From contig NZ_FCOI02000020.1 in the NCBI RefSeq assembly GCF_001544795.2, forward strand, positions 1 through 64,000: DNA of 64,000 nucleotides, in the 5' to 3' direction. Under the pieces are notes generated by a model. The model had not been told where the DNA came from and searched no databases. It worked only from the letters and a program-made list of their open reading frames with translations. Position numbers and translations under genes: made by a program. This document shows, one piece after another, positions 62,654-64,000 of this stretch. Every line of letters starts with the position of its first letter. Within the stretch, counting starts at the first letter, position 1. Source of the DNA: Caballeronia temeraria (GTDB lineage Bacteria > Pseudomonadota > Gammaproteobacteria > Burkholderiales > Burkholderiaceae).

Positions 62654-63031
62654 TCATCTGCGCCGTGCTTCGTGGTTGTGCTCGCCGAGTTCGGGACCAA
62701 CGCTTCGGATGCTCCCCGGCGTGTCCGACAGCCGCGGCGCCACGTTCTGCATTTTCAGCATGCCGAAGCGCGGATGAGCGATTTCGATGGTCGCCTGGCG
62801 CGCCCTGAAGTGCGTATCTTCCAGCATCTCGGCCGCGCGGAAGATGTCGCCGCCCGGCACGCCCGCTTCATCGAGCACGCGACCTAGCGCTTCGCGATCG
62901 AAGGCGGCGGTCCAGTCGGCGATGATCTGGTCGAGCACGGCCTGATTCGATCCACGCGCGGTATGCGTTGCGTAGGCCGGGTCGGTGGAGAGTTCCGGCT
63001 GTCCCATCGCGGCGACCAGCCGCTTGAACAC
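62654..63031 (-). pseudogene. CaiB/BaiF CoA transferase, C-terminal remnant
   Basis: About 125 residues equal to the last third of a family III CoA transferase: FKRLVAAMGQPELSTDPAYAT, VLDEAGVPGGDIFRAAEMLED and SDTPGSIRSVGPELGEHN. The N-terminal CoA domain and the catalytic Asp region are missing; only a GTG at 63031 could start it. The end (EARRR) is also off-pattern. It is a truncated copy, unlike the intact genes at 35366 and 43905. Confidence 0.75.
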
Positions 63032-63042
63032 GCCCGACGCTC

Positions 63043-63147
63043 ATGCGCACGCTCGGCGTCTTGCGTCGTCGGGATCATTCGCTGTCGCCGGCTGCGCTCG
63101 CGGTGCGGGAACTGTTGCAGGAGGTTGTCGCGAAGACGATTGAATGA
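63043..63147 (+). pseudogene. LysR-type regulator, C-terminal remnant
   Basis: 34 residues ending in TGA: MRTLGVLRRRDHSLSPAAL followed by AVRELLQEVV, the usual last segment of LysR regulators (R-x-x-x-L-S-P-A-A-x-A-x-R-x-L-L). No upstream part remains. It abuts the CoA transferase remnant with opposite polarity, so a deletion or recombination joined two gene ends here. Confidence 0.5.
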
Positions 63148-63223
63148 GGTCGAGCGGCAGCGGTTGGGCGGCGCTGGCTGGCTAAAGTGCAGATCTCGTA
63201 TTCGAGCAACAACGACCGCCGGA

Positions 63224-64000
63224 TCAACCGCCCACGCCGATATCGCACGCGAGCCATTCTTCCTGCTCCTCGAACCGCCGCAGCCATGCACCCAGCACGT
63301 CGGGCCGGGCGAACGGCCCGGCCAAAGGCGTCGGGTCATCGAGCAGCAATGGCGCGATCAATCGTGCGACATGAACATACGTATCGAAGTCTTCGTATGC
63401 GTTGATGTCGCCCAGCAGCGGCTTCGGGCCGGCCGCGATCGCGAGCGCATGCCGGCCCGCTCGACGGAAAATCTTCTGCGCGGCAAGTGCGCCGTCGGCG
63501 TTTTCTATGCTTGCGAGGTCCAGCTTCATCGCGCGCGCATAGTCGCGGCCGATCAGCGTGAGCCAGTTCGCGCCCGGCATGCCACGCATCGCGTCCCACT
63601 GCAACGAAGTCCGATCGATGATCTGCACCGCCCAACAGCGTTTCGCGAGCGCCGCCATGCGCATGTGCGCGGTGAAGACCGCGCCGCTTCGATGCTCGAA
63701 CACGTAACCGCCGGTCGCCCACGAAAGCGGCAGCGCGTCGATGAGCCATGCGGTCAGCTCCGATAACACGCCCGGAGGCGTGCCATCGGCGAAGCGCACG
63801 AAGAGGTGGCTCGCGCGATCGGTATCGGGCACGGGCGCGACATCGACGAATTCCCAGACGTTGGCCTGTGACGTCTGCTGAACATCGCTCGCGAGTTGCA
63901 GATAGTGCGTGCCGCCCTCGCACGGCCATGTCTCGCACAGGCTCGCGATGAAACTTGGAGTCCTAACGTTCTCGACGTCCTGCCATTCGATCTGCGCCGC
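63224..64000 (-). CDS. DUF3396-family protein (type VI immunity-like), 5' truncated by window edge
   Basis: The frame is open to the right edge: 56 codons beyond the GTG at 63832 are still coding (WPCEGGTHYLQLASDV, QANVWEFVDVAPVPDTD). The rest contains RFADGTPPGVLSELTAWLIDALPLSWATGGYVFEHRSG, GMPGANWLTLIGRDYA and the late WLRRFEEQEEW. This matches the DUF3396 family as I remember it, some members of which are immunity proteins for type VI effectors. The effector would lie outside the window. Cytoplasmic, no membrane segment. Confidence 0.75.
   Translation of the reverse strand, partial: AAQIEWQDVENVRTPSFIASLCETWPCEGGTHYLQLASDVQQTSQANVWEFVDVAPVPDTDRASHLFVRFADGTPPGVLSELTAWLIDALPLSWATGGYVFEHRSGAVFTAHMRMAALAKRCWAVQIIDRTSLQWDAMRGMPGANWLTLIGRDYARAMKLDLASIENADGALAAQKIFRRAGRHALAIAAGPKPLLGDINAYEDFDTYVHVARLIAPLLLDDPTPLAGPFARPDVLGAWLRRFEEQEEWLACDIGVGG

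Noticed and set aside
62283-62657. 124-codon minus frame beginning MSQQSSFKGYDFSAGGG as a second GG peptide
   Set aside because: It has no ribosome binding site, the GGG comes from the C10 homopolymer, and the rest has no leader-like or core-like pattern.

Overview
The window is GC-rich, with strong codon bias and many long antisense shadow frames. Gene content looks like a Burkholderiaceae genome of the Paraburkholderia/Caballeronia/Burkholderia type: oph-type phthalate genes, a Gram-negative porin, many LysR/LacI/IclR/MarR/AraC regulators, each beside its own catabolic operon, and a large NRPS locus. The density of transport and catabolic operons and the lack of any RNA or core housekeeping gene suggest a secondary replicon or an accessory region; this is inference.

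Layout. (1) 1-12243, NRPS locus: the 3' end of one NRPS (A-T-TE), a minus-strand GAF-domain gene with a clear terminator, then an operon of an alpha/beta hydrolase, a cyclic-peptide-type ABC exporter and a complete two-module NRPS (C-A-T-dual E/C-A-T-TE). Its last module reads as threonine and its thioesterase has Cys in place of the nucleophilic Ser. (2) 12409-12831, a double ACT-domain protein. (3) 12877-19787, phthalate catabolism: ophA1-A2-B-C operon, the ophD permease and a divergent MarR regulator, with matching ATT(A/C)GATATCTAAT palindromes at both promoters. (4) 19871-20495, a small unknown gene and a LysR remnant. (5) 20496-26486, a minus-strand operon of NCS2 permease, amidohydrolase, TauE/SafE permease and porin, divergent from a LacI regulator with two CAAATCGATTTG operators between them. 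(6) 26667-33434, ribitol catabolism: AraC regulator, three-part ABC importer, ribitol dehydrogenase, D-ribulokinase. (7) 33468-47312, two convergent operons for an organic acid or CoA-ester pathway: LysR, CitE-like lyase, CoA transferase, amidohydrolase and two carboxylate transporters; then a second CoA transferase, a TauD-like oxygenase, an aconitase-type hydratase in two subunits and an isocitrate-lyase-family lyase. IclR sits beside its operator, and a second copy precedes an MFS gene. (8) 47506-52082, a PfkB kinase, MFS, DapA-family and LacI operon with two LacI operators around the start. (9) 52125-52700, a scrambled substrate-binding-protein pseudogene. (10) 52885-61915, three small catabolic units: tautomerase-MHS transporter-SDR with MarR; HisD-like dehydrogenase-thioesterase with LacI; SDR with a GlxA-type AraC regulator; plus another tautomerase. 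(11) 62056-64000, a candidate double-glycine peptide precursor, two truncated gene remnants and the start-less end of a DUF3396 (type VI immunity-like) gene.

The most novel-looking items are the NRPS with a Thr-loading last module and a Cys thioesterase, the double-glycine peptide with a duplicated PASWPG unit, and the branched dicarboxylate-type pathway at 33-47 kb. No tRNA, rRNA, CRISPR array or intact insertion sequence was recognised. All functions are read from sequence by eye; no database search was run.
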